A stretch of 24,435 nucleotides of DNA from JAKAXG01 sp035702985 (GCA_035702985.1 DASSZD010000182.1:1-24435), one strand, 5' to 3'; shown: positions 1 through 8,061, counted from the stretch's first letter. Numbers and translations: made by a program. The notes: generated by a model from the sequence alone, not told the origin.

Positions 1-57
1 GGTCGAAGGGTGGGTTGTTGCCGCCTGAGGGCAGAAAACACCCCTCTCGACACCCGG
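1..57. repeat. Palindromic direct repeat, copy 1
   Basis: This copy matches positions 149-205 with one difference (A at 38, G at 186). It has imperfect terminal inverted arms: GTCGA-A-GGGTG at 2-12 against CACCC-CTC-TCGAC at 39-51. An inner pair TGCC (19-22) / GGCA (30-33) allows a nested stem-loop. It may continue beyond the left window edge. The form resembles a REP-type or miniature palindromic element, but the family is not identified. Confidence 0.8.
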
Positions 58-101
58 CCGCCGGTCCCGCCGCCATTTGCCGCCGGTCACCGCCGCCTGC
101 C

Positions 102-152
102 GCCGGTCTGGCGCCGGTCAGGCGCCGGTCAGGCGCCGGTCAGGCGCCGGTC
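102..152. repeat. 11-bp tandem repeat array
   Basis: Units of GCCGGTCAGGC repeat head to tail at 113-123, 124-134 and 135-145. A first unit at 102-112 has one change (GCCGGTCTGGC), and a partial unit (GCCGGTC) runs directly into the second palindromic repeat. The 11-bp period is not a multiple of three, which argues against coding use. Confidence 0.85.
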
Positions 153-205
153 GAAGGGTGGGTTGTTGCCGCCTGAGGGCAGAAAGCACCCCTCTCGACA
201 CCCGG
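149..205. repeat. Palindromic direct repeat, copy 2
   Basis: Second copy of the 1-57 element, offset by 148 bp, with 56 of 57 positions identical. The same outer (GTCGA/TCGAC, GGGTG/CACCC) and inner (TGCC/GGCA) inverted arms are kept. Similarity continues loosely into a GCCGCCGGTCCC-like flank after both copies. Confidence 0.85.
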
Positions 206-291
206 GCCGCCGGTCCCCGCCGCGCCTGCGACCGCCGGCCGCCGGCCGCCGGCTGCCGCCGGCCGCCGGGTCATCCGCCTGCGGCCGCCGG

Positions 292-1542
292 CTAGTGGCG
301 GCGGCCCTTCTTGCGGGGCCGGGGCGGCGGGCGGTTGCCGGGCCGGGCCGGGATCTCGGTGCGCAGGGGTATGGAGCCGGTCTGGCCGGTCCCGGCCCGC
401 TCCCCCTCGGGTCGGCCGTACTCCACCTCGTCGGGCAGGGCGTCGGCCCGGCGCCGGCCGCCGTCGCGGGTGGCAGTGGCGGTGGCAGCCACGGGTGGCG
501 TCTCGAGGTCCCCGTCCGACAACTGGCCGTGGGCCGCCGCGGCGGGGGTGATCCGGCGGCGGGTGGACTGCTCGAGTCGCCGGCGGATCTCGGCGTAGCG
601 GGGCTCGCGTTCCTTGAGCAGGGCCAGCAGCGGGGAGGCGATGAAGATCGACGAGTACGCACCGGTGGTGAGACCGACGAACAGGGCCAGCCCGAAGTCC
701 TCCAGGGCCGTGGCCCCGAGCACCCACGCCCCGATGACCAGGATGGACAGGATGGGCAGGATGGCCACCAGCGAGGTGTTGAGCGACCGGGCCAGCACCT
801 GGTTCATCGACAGGTTGACCGTGTCGGTGTAGGTGAGACGGTTGGTCGACGCCAGCCCCCGGGTGTTCTCCTGCACCCGGTCGAACACCACGATGGTGTC
901 GTAGAGGGAGTAGCCGAGGATGGTCAGGAAGGCGATGACGGTGTCGGGGCTGACCTGCAGGCCGGACAGGGAGTAGATCCCCATGGTGATCAGGATGTCG
1001 TGCACCAGGGCCACCAGGGCGGCCAGGGCCATCTTCGCCTCGAAGCGCAGCCAGATGTAAATCGACACGATGACCAGGAAGATGATCACCGCCTCGATTG
1101 CCTTGTCGGTGATCGAGGATCCCCACGACGGGCCGATGTCGTTGAGCTGCACCTCGTCGGGCGAGACGTGGGCCATCTTGGCCAGGGCCTCGGTCACCTT
1201 GGCGACCTCGGCGGAGTTGCCGGTGACCTTGGCCGCCGCCTCGACCTCGATGGTGCGCTGGTGGGTGAGGCTGTTGGTCAGGACCTGGATGGTCGACTGG
1301 CCGAACCCGGGCACGGCCCCGCCGACCACGGAGCGGACCTCCGACACCGACGCCGTGGACGGGACCTGCCAGACCGTCCCGCCCTTGAAGTCGATGGAGA
1401 AATTGAGGCCGCGGGTGGCCAGCGAGATGATCCCGACCAAGATGATGATCCCGGAGATGGCGAACCAGCGCCGCCACCGGCCGGCGAAGTCGAACGAGGT
1501 CTCGCCCCGGAACAGCCGGACGAAGGCGTTGGGTCGGGCCAT
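292..1542 (-). CDS. secF: Protein translocase subunit SecF
   Basis: SecF is a membrane subunit of the SecDF complex, which uses the proton gradient to help SecYEG export proteins. The 416-residue product has TM1 at about 27-43, the extracytoplasmic P1 domain opening with NFSIDFKGG (48-55), and five more membrane segments from about 150 to 310. The family signatures HDILITMGIYSL (181-192) and GYSLYDTIVVFDRVQEN (210-226) are intact. The last roughly 95 residues are a charged, proline/arginine-rich cytoplasmic tail ending KKGRRH, longer than in enteric SecF. The ATG start directly abuts the secD TAG (no gap), so the two genes are surely translated from one message. It is the last gene of the ruvC-to-secF operon. 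Confidence 0.97.
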   Translation of the reverse strand: MARPNAFVRLFRGETSFDFAGRWRRWFAISGIIILVGIISLATRGLNFSIDFKGGTVWQVPSTASVSEVRSVVGGAVPGFGQSTIQVLTNSLTHQRTIEVEAAAKVTGNSAEVAKVTEALAKMAHVSPDEVQLNDIGPSWGSSITDKAIEAVIIFLVIVSIYIWLRFEAKMALAALVALVHDILITMGIYSLSGLQVSPDTVIAFLTILGYSLYDTIVVFDRVQENTRGLASTNRLTYTDTVNLSMNQVLARSLNTSLVAILPILSILVIGAWVLGATALEDFGLALFVGLTTGAYSSIFIASPLLALLKEREPRYAEIRRRLEQSTRRRITPAAAAHGQLSDGDLETPPVAATATATRDGGRRRADALPDEVEYGRPEGERAGTGQTGSIPLRTEIPARPGNRPPPRPRKKGRRH

Positions 1543-3210
1543 CTACACCTCCCCCGTACGGGTGCGGGCGCCCAGGCCGCGGGCGATCCCGAAGATGGGG
1601 TTGTCCGTGAAGGCCCGTCGGCGGCCCACCAGGATGGTAGCGGGGCGGATGAAGAAGTAGGCGGTGAACACGTCCAGCAGGGTGGACAGGCCCAGGGTGA
1701 AGGCGAAGCCCCGCACGTCGCCGACGGTCAGGATGTAGAGGATCAGGGCCGCCATGAACGACACCAGGTCGGCGGTCAGCACGGTGCGGAACGCCCGGGT
1801 GAAGCTGCGCTCCACCGACTGGCGCACCGAACGCCCGGCGCGCACCTCGTCCTTCAACCTCTCGAAGTACACCACGTAGGAGTCCACCGTGATGCCGACG
1901 GCCACGATGATGCCGGTCACCCCGGCCAGGGTCAGGGTGAGGCCGCTGCTGTAGCTGAGCTCGGTGAGGATCGAGTACAGGAGGGCCCCGCCCAGGCCCA
2001 GACCGACCAGGACGATGAGGCCCAGCGCCCGGTAGTACAGCAGCATGTAGATCATCACCACGGCGATGCCGCCGATGCCGGCCAGGAGGCCGGCCCGCAG
2101 CGAGTCCTTGCCGATGGTGGCGGACACGGTCTGGACCGACTGGGGCACGAAGCGCACCGGCAGCGACCCGTACTTGAGCTCGTTGGCCAGGGCGCTGGCC
2201 TGGGACTGGGTGAACGGCGAGGCCGATGACCCGCTGATCACCGCGCTGCCGTGGAAGCTCTGCGCCTGGATGGTCGGCGCCGATTCCACCAGGCCGTCCA
2301 GCTCGAACGCCTCGAGGCTGCACGGGGGCGGGTTGGCCGGGTTCTGCTGGTAACAGGCGTAGCGGGTGGCGGCGATGTTGTCGAACTCGGTGGCACCTTT
2401 GCTGGTGAAGGTGAGCAGCACCGAGTACTGGCCGGTGTTGGGATCGACCTGCACGGCGGCGTTCGACACCGCCGAACCGGACATGTCCGCCGGGCCGAGC
2501 ACGTAGCGGACCTGGCCGGACCGGTCCGGAAGGATCACCGTCGACTTGGCGGTGTCCTGTCCCGCCGGGGTGGAGGGGATCTGGGCCGAGTTCGAGGCGC
2601 TGCACGCCGACGACGCGGCGGACGACGCCGGCACCGTGGTGGTGGTGCTCTGGCCGGCCGGCGCCGCGGTGGTGGGCGGGGCCGGCGTGGTGGTGGCGGT
2701 GGACCCGGCGGCCGGCAGCGGGGCCGAGGTGAGGCGGATCTGCGGAGTGGCGGCACCGAGCGACTTGGCGGTGGTCGCCGGGGTCGAGGCCGGGGCGGTG
2801 GTGCCGGGGGTGGCGGCCGGGGCGGTCGTCGAGGGCGTGGCCTGGCTCGCCGGCGAGTAGGGGGCGATCTCGCACAGCACCGGCCGGAAGTACAGGACGG
2901 CGGTCTTGCCCAGCTCGGCCAGGGCCTGCTGGGAGTTCCTGATCCCGGGCAGGTTGATGACCACGTCCTTGCCCTGGCGGGCCACGTCGGAGTTGCTGAC
3001 CCCGAGCCCGTTGACCCGGCGGTCGATGATGCTGACCGCTTCCTGGAGGGTGCCGTTGTTGACGGTCCCCTGGGGCTGCAGGACGACGGATACGCCGCCC
3101 CTGAGGTCAAGTCCCAGCAGCGGGGTGTGGCCCAGACCGATCGTGGCTCCGAGTGCTCCGACTGCCACCACGATGAAGAACATCAGGGACCAGACGAGAC
3201 CTCGTCTCAC
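1543..3210 (-). CDS. secD: Protein translocase subunit SecD
   Basis: This is the partner of SecF in the SecDF export-assisting complex. The 555-residue protein has an N-terminal membrane segment (about 6-24), then LLGLDLRGG (31-39) opening the large P1 domain, and five C-terminal segments (about 375-545) with the signature GITVDSYVVYFERLKDE (439-455). It uses a GTG start at 3208-3210, three bases after the yajC stop; an internal ATG at codon 10 would cut into TM1. Unusual: residues 118-205 are a Thr/Ala/Pro/Ser-rich linker inside P1. Four cysteines (113, 203, 286, 297) lie in the exported domain and could form disulfides. Assignment is firm; the role of the linker is unknown. Confidence 0.97.
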   Translation of the reverse strand: MRRGLVWSLMFFIVVAVGALGATIGLGHTPLLGLDLRGGVSVVLQPQGTVNNGTLQEAVSIIDRRVNGLGVSNSDVARQGKDVVINLPGIRNSQQALAELGKTAVLYFRPVLCEIAPYSPASQATPSTTAPAATPGTTAPASTPATTAKSLGAATPQIRLTSAPLPAAGSTATTTPAPPTTAAPAGQSTTTTVPASSAASSACSASNSAQIPSTPAGQDTAKSTVILPDRSGQVRYVLGPADMSGSAVSNAAVQVDPNTGQYSVLLTFTSKGATEFDNIAATRYACYQQNPANPPPCSLEAFELDGLVESAPTIQAQSFHGSAVISGSSASPFTQSQASALANELKYGSLPVRFVPQSVQTVSATIGKDSLRAGLLAGIGGIAVVMIYMLLYYRALGLIVLVGLGLGGALLYSILTELSYSSGLTLTLAGVTGIIVAVGITVDSYVVYFERLKDEVRAGRSVRQSVERSFTRAFRTVLTADLVSFMAALILYILTVGDVRGFAFTLGLSTLLDVFTAYFFIRPATILVGRRRAFTDNPIFGIARGLGARTRTGEV

Positions 3211-3213
3211 CGG

Positions 3214-3684
3214 TCAGTCCCGCCGGCCGGTCGGTCCCGCCGGGGGTTCGTCGTGGGGCGGCTCCTCGTGCGGCGGGATCCCGCCCGGTGGCGCCTCGGC
3301 GCCCGGCTCCACCGGCCAGGGCTCGTCGACCGGCTCGGGCTCAGGCGGGGCGGGGGTGGCGCTCTGCGGTCGGGCGCTGACGGCCCGGCGCAGGAAGGTC
3401 ATCACCACCCCGGGGGCCACCTCCACGTCGACCTGGTCGCCCTCCATGGACACCACCCGGCCGAAGATGCCCCCGGCCGACACCACCTCGTCGCCCACCG
3501 AGATCTGGCGGGAGGCGGTCTGCTGCTGGCGCATGCGCTGCTGGCGGGGCCGGATGAAGAGGAGGTAGACCGCGGCGAAGATCGCGATGATCACGATCAA
3601 AGGGACGACGGAGCCGGAGGACTTGCTGCTCTTGGCTGCCGTGGTGGCGGTGGTCTGGGCGAGAAGAATCAGGTGTGGATACAT
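3214..3684 (-). CDS. yajC: Preprotein translocase accessory protein YajC
   Basis: YajC is a small single-span membrane protein associated with SecDF-YidC. The 156-residue product has one hydrophobic segment at about 26-45 (VVPLIVIIAIFAAVYLLFI) followed by RPRQQRMRQQQ. The conserved soluble core follows (GDEVVSAGGIFGRV, VDVEVAPGVVMTF). A proline/glutamate-rich tail of about 50 residues makes it longer than the usual ~110. The gene lies in the classical tgt-yajC-secD-secF order. The ATG at 3682-3684 has no Shine-Dalgarno-like purine run; its 5' side is pyrimidine-rich and preceded by a hairpin, and no other in-frame start fits before the membrane segment. Confidence 0.95.
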   Translation of the reverse strand: MYPHLILLAQTTATTAAKSSKSSGSVVPLIVIIAIFAAVYLLFIRPRQQRMRQQQTASRQISVGDEVVSAGGIFGRVVSMEGDQVDVEVAPGVVMTFLRRAVSARPQSATPAPPEPEPVDEPWPVEPGAEAPPGGIPPHEEPPHDEPPAGPTGRRD

Positions 3685-3696
3685 GAGTGAAGAGGG

Positions 3697-3715
3697 GGTC
3701 CCGCTGTCGGGGACC
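3697..3715 (-). other. Stem-loop in the tgt-yajC gap
   Basis: GGTCCC at 3697-3702 pairs with GGGACC at 3710-3715 around a 7-base loop. In the message this sits 12 bases upstream of the yajC ATG, in a 51-bp gap that lacks a ribosome-binding site. No U-tract follows, so a terminator is unlikely. It could mark an RNA-processing point or affect yajC initiation; that is inference. Confidence 0.45.
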
Positions 3716-3735
3716 GGAGGACATTAGCGCAGAGG

Positions 3736-4836
3736 TCAACCGTTCCAGGCTTCAGCCACCTCCGAGCGCAGCCGGTCGAGCGTCCCGCCCCGGACGGCGC
3801 AGGCGATCCGCTCGACCAGGTCCGCCATCCAGGTCAGGTTGTGCACGCTGAGCAACCGGCCGGCGGTCGGTTCGCCGACCATCAGCAGGTGGCGGATGTA
3901 GCCGGCGCTGTAGCGGCGGCAGACCGGGCACCGGCAGCCCGGGTCGACCGGCCCGCACTCCCGGGCGAAGCGGGCGGCTTTCATCTGCACCCGGCCGGTG
4001 GAGGTCAGCACGGTGCCGTGGCGGGCCAGCCGGGTGGGCAGCACGCAGTCGAACATGTCGACGCCGCGGCATACCGCCTCCACCATCGAAACCGGGTCGC
4101 CGACCCCCATCAGGTAGCGGGGCCGGTCGGCCGGCAGCACCGACATCGCGGCCTCCAGGGCCGGCAGCATCTGCTCCAGCGGCTCGCCCACCGACAGGCC
4201 GCCGATGGCGTAGCCGTCGAAGCCGATCTCCACGATCCGCCCGGCGCACTCCGCCCGCAGTTCCGGGGACACCCCGCCCTGGACGATCCCGAACAGGCTC
4301 TGGTCGTCCCGGCGGTGGGACCGGCGGGCCCGTTCGGCCCACGCCAGGGTCCGGTCGGCGGCCAGGCGCACCTCGCCGGCCGGGGCGGGCAGCCCGCAGC
4401 ACACGTCGAGCGCCATCTGGATGTCGGCGCCGAGAGCCTCCTGCACCGCCACCGCGCCCTCCGGGGTGAGCCGGTGCCGGGAACCGTCGTAGACGGAGCG
4501 GAAGGTGACCCCGTCGTCGTCGACGGCCGGATTGAGCGAGAACACCTGAAACCCGCCGGAGTCGGTCAGCATGTGGCCGTCCCAGCCGGTGAAGTGGTGC
4601 AGGCCGCCCAGCGCGGCGACCACGTCGGAGCCGGGCCGGAGCATCAGGTGGTAGGTGTTGGCCAGGACGACCTGCGGCCCGAGAGCGTCGAGATCGCCGG
4701 CGTCGAGCAGCTTCACCGCCCCCCGGGTCCCGACCGGCATGAAGCACGGGGTGCGGAAGGACCCCCGGGCGGTGAGGACGGTCCCGGTGCGGGCCGCCCC
4801 GCTGGAGGCTTCGGTCTCGAACCGGGCCGGGATCAC
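3736..4836 (-). CDS. tgt: tRNA-guanine transglycosylase (queuosine pathway)
   Basis: Tgt exchanges the wobble guanine of GUN-anticodon tRNAs for preQ1. The 366-residue protein has the general acid/base Asp in TDSGGFQVFSL (D92), the substrate-pocket GIVQGG (183-188) and GGLSVGE (212-218), the nucleophilic Asp in MFDCVLPTR (D263), and the zinc site C301-x-C303-x2-C306 with H332. All key residues are present, so it should be active. The GTG start overlaps the queA stop as GTGA (4833-4836), which indicates translational coupling with the next enzyme of the same pathway. No preQ1-synthesis genes lie in the window, so the precursor must come from elsewhere or be salvaged. Confidence 0.97.
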   Translation of the reverse strand: MIPARFETEASSGAARTGTVLTARGSFRTPCFMPVGTRGAVKLLDAGDLDALGPQVVLANTYHLMLRPGSDVVAALGGLHHFTGWDGHMLTDSGGFQVFSLNPAVDDDGVTFRSVYDGSRHRLTPEGAVAVQEALGADIQMALDVCCGLPAPAGEVRLAADRTLAWAERARRSHRRDDQSLFGIVQGGVSPELRAECAGRIVEIGFDGYAIGGLSVGEPLEQMLPALEAAMSVLPADRPRYLMGVGDPVSMVEAVCRGVDMFDCVLPTRLARHGTVLTSTGRVQMKAARFARECGPVDPGCRCPVCRRYSAGYIRHLLMVGEPTAGRLLSVHNLTWMADLVERIACAVRGGTLDRLRSEVAEAWNG

Positions 4837-5828
4837 GGCCGGCCCACGATCATGGCGTCACCGAAGGACAGGAACCGGTAGCCGGCGTTGAGGGCCACCC
4901 GGTAGATGTCCCGCCAGCGGGGGCCGGCGAAGGCCTCGAGCAGGAGCAGCAGCGTGGAGCGGGGCATGTGGAAGTTGGTGAGGAGGACGTCGATGACGGA
5001 AAAAGTGAAACCCGGGCGTATGAACAGCCGGCTCTCCCCCTCCAGCCGGTCTGTGGCGGCGGCCGTCTCCAGGGCCCGGACGGTCGTGGTACCGATGGCT
5101 ATCACCCGGTCGGCTTCCCGGCAGGCCTGCCAGGTGGCGGCCGGTACCCGGTACCGCTCCGAGTGCATCTCGTGCTCCTCGGCCCGCTCGGAGGACACCG
5201 GACGGAAGGTGCCCAGTCCCACCGCCAGGTCGACGGTGTGCACGGCGGCGCCCCGGGCCCGGACCCGGTCCAGGAGCTCGCCGGTGAGGTGCAGGCCGGC
5301 GGTCGGGGCGGCGACCGAGCCGGGGCGGTCGGCGTAGACCGTCTGGTAGCGCTGGGGGTCCTCCAGCCGGGTGGTGATGTAGGGAGGCAGGGCCATCTCC
5401 CCCACCGAGGCCAGCACCTCGGCCGGTTCGGCCAGCAGCCGCACCCGGCGCCGGCCGTCGCCCAGCCGTTCGCCGATCTCGACCACCGGGGGTCGCCCGG
5501 GGATGCCCAGCCTGGTTCCGGGTGGCAGGCGCCGGCCGGGGCGGACCAGAGCCGTCCAGGCCCCCTCCGGCCCCGGTTCGGGCTCGAGCAGCATGACCTC
5601 GGCGGCCCCGCCGGTCGACTTCACCAGGCGCAGCCGGGCCGGTATGACCCGCGAGTCGTTGACCACCACCACGTCGCCGGGCCCGACCATCTCGGGCAGG
5701 TCGGACACGGCCCGGTGGACGATCCGGCCGCCCGGGTCGACGGCGTCGAGCAGCCGGGCGGAGTCGCGCGGCTCCACCGGGGTCTGGGCGATGGCCGCCT
5801 CGGGCAGGTCGTAGTCGGGGACTTCCAC
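4833..5828 (-). CDS. queA: S-adenosylmethionine:tRNA ribosyltransferase-isomerase
   Basis: QueA transfers and rearranges the ribosyl group of SAM onto preQ1 in tRNA, giving epoxyqueuosine. The 331-residue product is close to the family's usual 340-350. It shows conserved stretches such as DYDLPEAAIAQTPVEPRD (5-22), GDVVVVNDSRVIPARL, GSVAAPTAGLHLT and FRPVSSERAEEHEMHSERY. The start is GTG at 5826-5828: an in-frame TAG lies five codons upstream, and GGTGGG just before the start can act as a weak ribosome-binding site. It follows ruvB by 51 bp and overlaps tgt by 4 bp, so it is most likely part of the ruvC-to-secF operon. Confidence 0.96.
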   Translation of the reverse strand: MEVPDYDLPEAAIAQTPVEPRDSARLLDAVDPGGRIVHRAVSDLPEMVGPGDVVVVNDSRVIPARLRLVKSTGGAAEVMLLEPEPGPEGAWTALVRPGRRLPPGTRLGIPGRPPVVEIGERLGDGRRRVRLLAEPAEVLASVGEMALPPYITTRLEDPQRYQTVYADRPGSVAAPTAGLHLTGELLDRVRARGAAVHTVDLAVGLGTFRPVSSERAEEHEMHSERYRVPAATWQACREADRVIAIGTTTVRALETAAATDRLEGESRLFIRPGFTFSVIDVLLTNFHMPRSTLLLLLEAFAGPRWRDIYRVALNAGYRFLSFGDAMIVGRP

Positions 5829-5879
5829 GGCCCACCGGGTCTAGTCGATCGGGCGGGACGGCATCCCTGCGGGCCCGGC

Positions 5880-6929
5880 TCAGAACAGGCCGGGGTCCTC
5901 CGCGGCGCGGGGCCCGGCGGCCGGCGGCGGGGTCAGCCCGAGGTGCTGCCAGGCCTGCGGGGTGGCTACCCGGCCCCGGGGGGTGCGCATGAGCAGCCCC
6001 AGCTGCAGCAGGAACGGCTCGTAGACGTCCTCCACGCTGTCGGTCTCCTCCCCCACGCTGACAGCCAGGGTGGACAGCCCCACCGGTCCCCCCCCGAAGC
6101 GCACGCAGACCGCCTCCAGGATGGATCGGTCGACCTTGTCCAGGCCCAGTTCGTCCACCCCGAACAGCTCCAGGCCCCGGCGGGCCACCGTCAGGTCGAC
6201 CCGGCCGTCGCCGCGCACCTCGGCGTAGTCGCGCACCCGCTTGAGGAGGCGGTTGGCGATGCGGGGGGTGCCCCGGGACCGGCGGGCGATCTCGGCCGCC
6301 CCGGCATGGTCCATGTCGGTGTCCAGGATGCGGGCCGAGCGGTCGATGATGGACTGCAGGTCGGACGGCTCGTAGTAGTCCAGGCGGGCCACGAAGCCGA
6401 AACGGTCACGCAGCGGCCCGGTGATGAGCCCGGTGCGGGTGGTCGCCCCTACCAGGGTGAAGCGGGGCAGGTCCAGGCGGATGGTGCGGGCGCTCGGCCC
6501 CTTGCCCAGCACGATGTCCAGCTGGAAGTCCTCCATGGCCGGGTACAGGATCTCCTCCACCGCCCGGCCCAGCCGGTGGATCTCGTCCACGAACAGCACG
6601 TCGCCCTCGACCAGGTTGGTGAGGATGGCGGCCAGGTCCCCGGCCCGGACCAGGGCCGGGCCGGAGGTGATCCGCAGGCCGGCGCCGACCTCGTTGGCCA
6701 CGATCCCGGCCAGGCTGGTCTTGCCCAGCCCCGGGGGGCCGGCGAACAGCAGGTGGTCCACCGGCTGGTCCCGCCGGCGGGCCGCCTCCAGCATGATCTC
6801 CAGGTGCTCCTTGAGCTGGGCCTGGCCCACGAACTCGGCCAGCCGCCGGGGCCGCAGGCTGATCTCCTCGGCCGATTCGACCGGATCGGCGGCCGGGCTC
6901 ACCGGCCGGCTCAGACCCTCTTCCCTCAC
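5880..6929 (-). CDS. ruvB: Holliday junction branch-migration helicase RuvB
   Basis: RuvB is the hexameric AAA+ motor that, loaded by RuvA, drives branch migration of Holliday junctions. In 349 residues it has Walker A GPPGLGKT (64-71), Walker B VLFVDEIH (111-118), sensor 1 GATTR (160-164) and the arginine-finger region PLRDRFG (171-177). The C-terminal winged helix contains TPRIANRLLKRVRDYAEV. The GTG start overlaps the ruvA TGA as GTGA (6926-6929). The set is complete for a working RuvABC system. Confidence 0.98.
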   Translation of the reverse strand: MREEGLSRPVSPAADPVESAEEISLRPRRLAEFVGQAQLKEHLEIMLEAARRRDQPVDHLLFAGPPGLGKTSLAGIVANEVGAGLRITSGPALVRAGDLAAILTNLVEGDVLFVDEIHRLGRAVEEILYPAMEDFQLDIVLGKGPSARTIRLDLPRFTLVGATTRTGLITGPLRDRFGFVARLDYYEPSDLQSIIDRSARILDTDMDHAGAAEIARRSRGTPRIANRLLKRVRDYAEVRGDGRVDLTVARRGLELFGVDELGLDKVDRSILEAVCVRFGGGPVGLSTLAVSVGEETDSVEDVYEPFLLQLGLLMRTPRGRVATPQAWQHLGLTPPPAAGPRAAEDPGLF

Positions 6930-7558
6930 CGGCTGCTCGCCAGCTCCCGCAGCGCCAGGCGCAGCTGCTCCTCGGTGGACCCGTCGGCGGGCAGGGCGGC
7001 GAGGGCGTGGCGGATCTCGTCGGCGCCGTAGCCCAGGGCGGACAGGGCGGTGCGGACGTCGGCCCGGGTGATGGCGGCGACGCCGTCGCCGGTGGGGCCG
7101 GTCGCCGCCCCGACCAGGGCCAGATCGGATTCGTCGCCGTCCAGTTCCAGCCGGGACTTGAGCTCGACGACCAGGCGGGCGGCGGTCTTGCGGCCGATCC
7201 CCGGGACCAGCATCAGCGCGTCGAGGTCTTCGGCGTGCACGGCCCGGCGCAGGGCCGCCGGGGAGTGCACCGACAGCAGGGCCAGGGCGACCGACGGGCC
7301 CACCCCGTGGGCGCCGATGAGCGCTTCGAAGCAGACCCTCTCCTCCCGGCTCGGGAACCCGAAGAGCACGATGGCGTCCTCGCGCACATGGGTGTGGACG
7401 TGCAGGAACACGGTGCTGCCCAGCGGGCCCAGCCCGGCCGCCGGACCGGTCGGCACGACCGTCCGGTAGCCGACCCCGCCCACCTCGACCAGAACCTCGG
7501 CCCCACCGGTGGCCCGGGGCCGGCGGTCCAGCAGGCTGCCCCGCAGAGACCCGATCAC
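6926..7558 (-). CDS. ruvA: Holliday junction DNA-binding protein RuvA
   Basis: RuvA tetramers bind four-way junctions and load RuvB. The true protein is 210 residues, starting MIGSLRGSLLDRR at a GTG (7556-7558) that overlaps the ruvC stop as GTGA; an open frame extending further upstream to about 7903 lies inside ruvC and is not the gene. It has an N-terminal OB-fold, helix-hairpin-helix motifs (including LMLVPGIGRKTAARLVVELK, which binds DNA), an acidic linker, and a C-terminal RuvB-binding three-helix domain (DVRTALSALGYGADEI). Length matches the family. Confidence 0.97.
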   Translation of the reverse strand: MIGSLRGSLLDRRPRATGGAEVLVEVGGVGYRTVVPTGPAAGLGPLGSTVFLHVHTHVREDAIVLFGFPSREERVCFEALIGAHGVGPSVALALLSVHSPAALRRAVHAEDLDALMLVPGIGRKTAARLVVELKSRLELDGDESDLALVGAATGPTGDGVAAITRADVRTALSALGYGADEIRHALAALPADGSTEEQLRLALRELASSR

Positions 7559-8046
7559 CGCAGCGCCGCCGCCCGCAGGCCGGCCCCGGACAGGTGGGTG
7601 ATGGCCAGGGCCAGGGCGTCCGCCCGGTCCGCCGGCCGGGGCCGCTCGTCCAGTCCCAGCAGGACGGCCACCATGGCCTGGACCTGCTCCTTGGTGGCCG
7701 AGCCGTAACCGGCCACGGCCATCTTCACCTCGTTGGGGCTGTACTGCACCACCGGGCAGGACCGGCGGGCGGCCAGGGCCAGGGCCAGGCCGCTGGCCTG
7801 CCCGACCGACATGGCGGTCCGGGCGTTGACCTGGAACAGCACCCGCTCCACCACCACCACCTCGGGTCGCAGGTCGGAGAAGAGGTCGTCCAGGTCCTGC
7901 CACAGCGTGGCCAGCCGCTCGGCCAACGGCCGGTCGGTGGGCGTGGTGAGGTGACCGAAGGCCACCGCCCTCAGCTGGCCGCCCGCGCCTTCCACCGCTC
8001 CGTAGCCGCAGCGTGACAGCCCGGGATCGATACCTAGGGCGAACAC
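7555..8046 (-). CDS. ruvC: Holliday junction resolvase RuvC
   Basis: RuvC cuts Holliday junctions in the RuvABC pathway. The 163-residue RNase H-like nuclease keeps the four acidic catalytic residues: D7 in GIDPGLSRCGYG, E67 in VVVVERV, and D140 and D143 in PADRADALALA. The substrate-contacting VNARTAMSVGQASG (73-86) is also present. The GTG start at 8044-8046 is supported by a TAACGT box seven bases upstream, which suggests a leaderless message and makes ruvC the first gene of the operon running to secF. The stop overlaps ruvA by 4 bp. Confidence 0.97.
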   Translation of the reverse strand: MFALGIDPGLSRCGYGAVEGAGGQLRAVAFGHLTTPTDRPLAERLATLWQDLDDLFSDLRPEVVVVERVLFQVNARTAMSVGQASGLALALAARRSCPVVQYSPNEVKMAVAGYGSATKEQVQAMVAVLLGLDERPRPADRADALALAITHLSGAGLRAAALR

Positions 8047-8059
8047 CCGTTCGACGTTA
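8047..8059 (-). promoter_or_regulatory. Putative leaderless promoter of the ruvC operon
   Basis: On the minus strand TAACGT (8059-8054) is followed by seven bases and the ruvC GTG. This fits a TANNNT -10 element with transcription starting at or one base before the start codon. No convincing -35 is visible. It would be the promoter for ruvC, ruvA, ruvB and probably queA through secF. Confidence 0.55.
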
Positions 8060-8061
8060 GC

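Larger units (their letters stand above)
1..291. repeat. Non-coding repeat-rich region downstream of secF
   Basis: I see no credible gene here. The stretch holds two near-identical 57-bp copies of a palindromic element, an 11-bp tandem array between them, and GCC/GGC-rich low-complexity sequence from about 229 to 291. Open frames crossing it have arginine/proline/glycine-rich translations typical of shadow frames in GC-rich DNA. It is the 3' flank of the ruv-que-sec operon, so transcription probably ends in it, but no U-tract terminator is visible. Confidence 0.75.

Noticed and set aside
1..205. Possible CRISPR array
   Set aside because: There are only two copies of the long repeat, the spacing is filled by an 11-bp tandem array, and no cas gene is near.
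140..2875. A 911-codon minus-strand open frame over secF and secD
   Set aside because: It is out of frame with the unmistakable secF and secD, and its translation is Arg/Gly/Pro/His-rich without domain signals: a shadow frame of GC-rich DNA.
4968..7031. A 687-codon plus-strand frame opposite queA and ruvB
   Set aside because: It lies antisense to two complete conserved genes and has shadow-frame composition (Gly, Arg, His, Asp, Gln-rich, no family match).
6926..7903. An extended RuvA of 325 residues
   Set aside because: The extra 115 codons lie inside ruvC and have shadow composition; MIGSLRG at 7558 is the family start.
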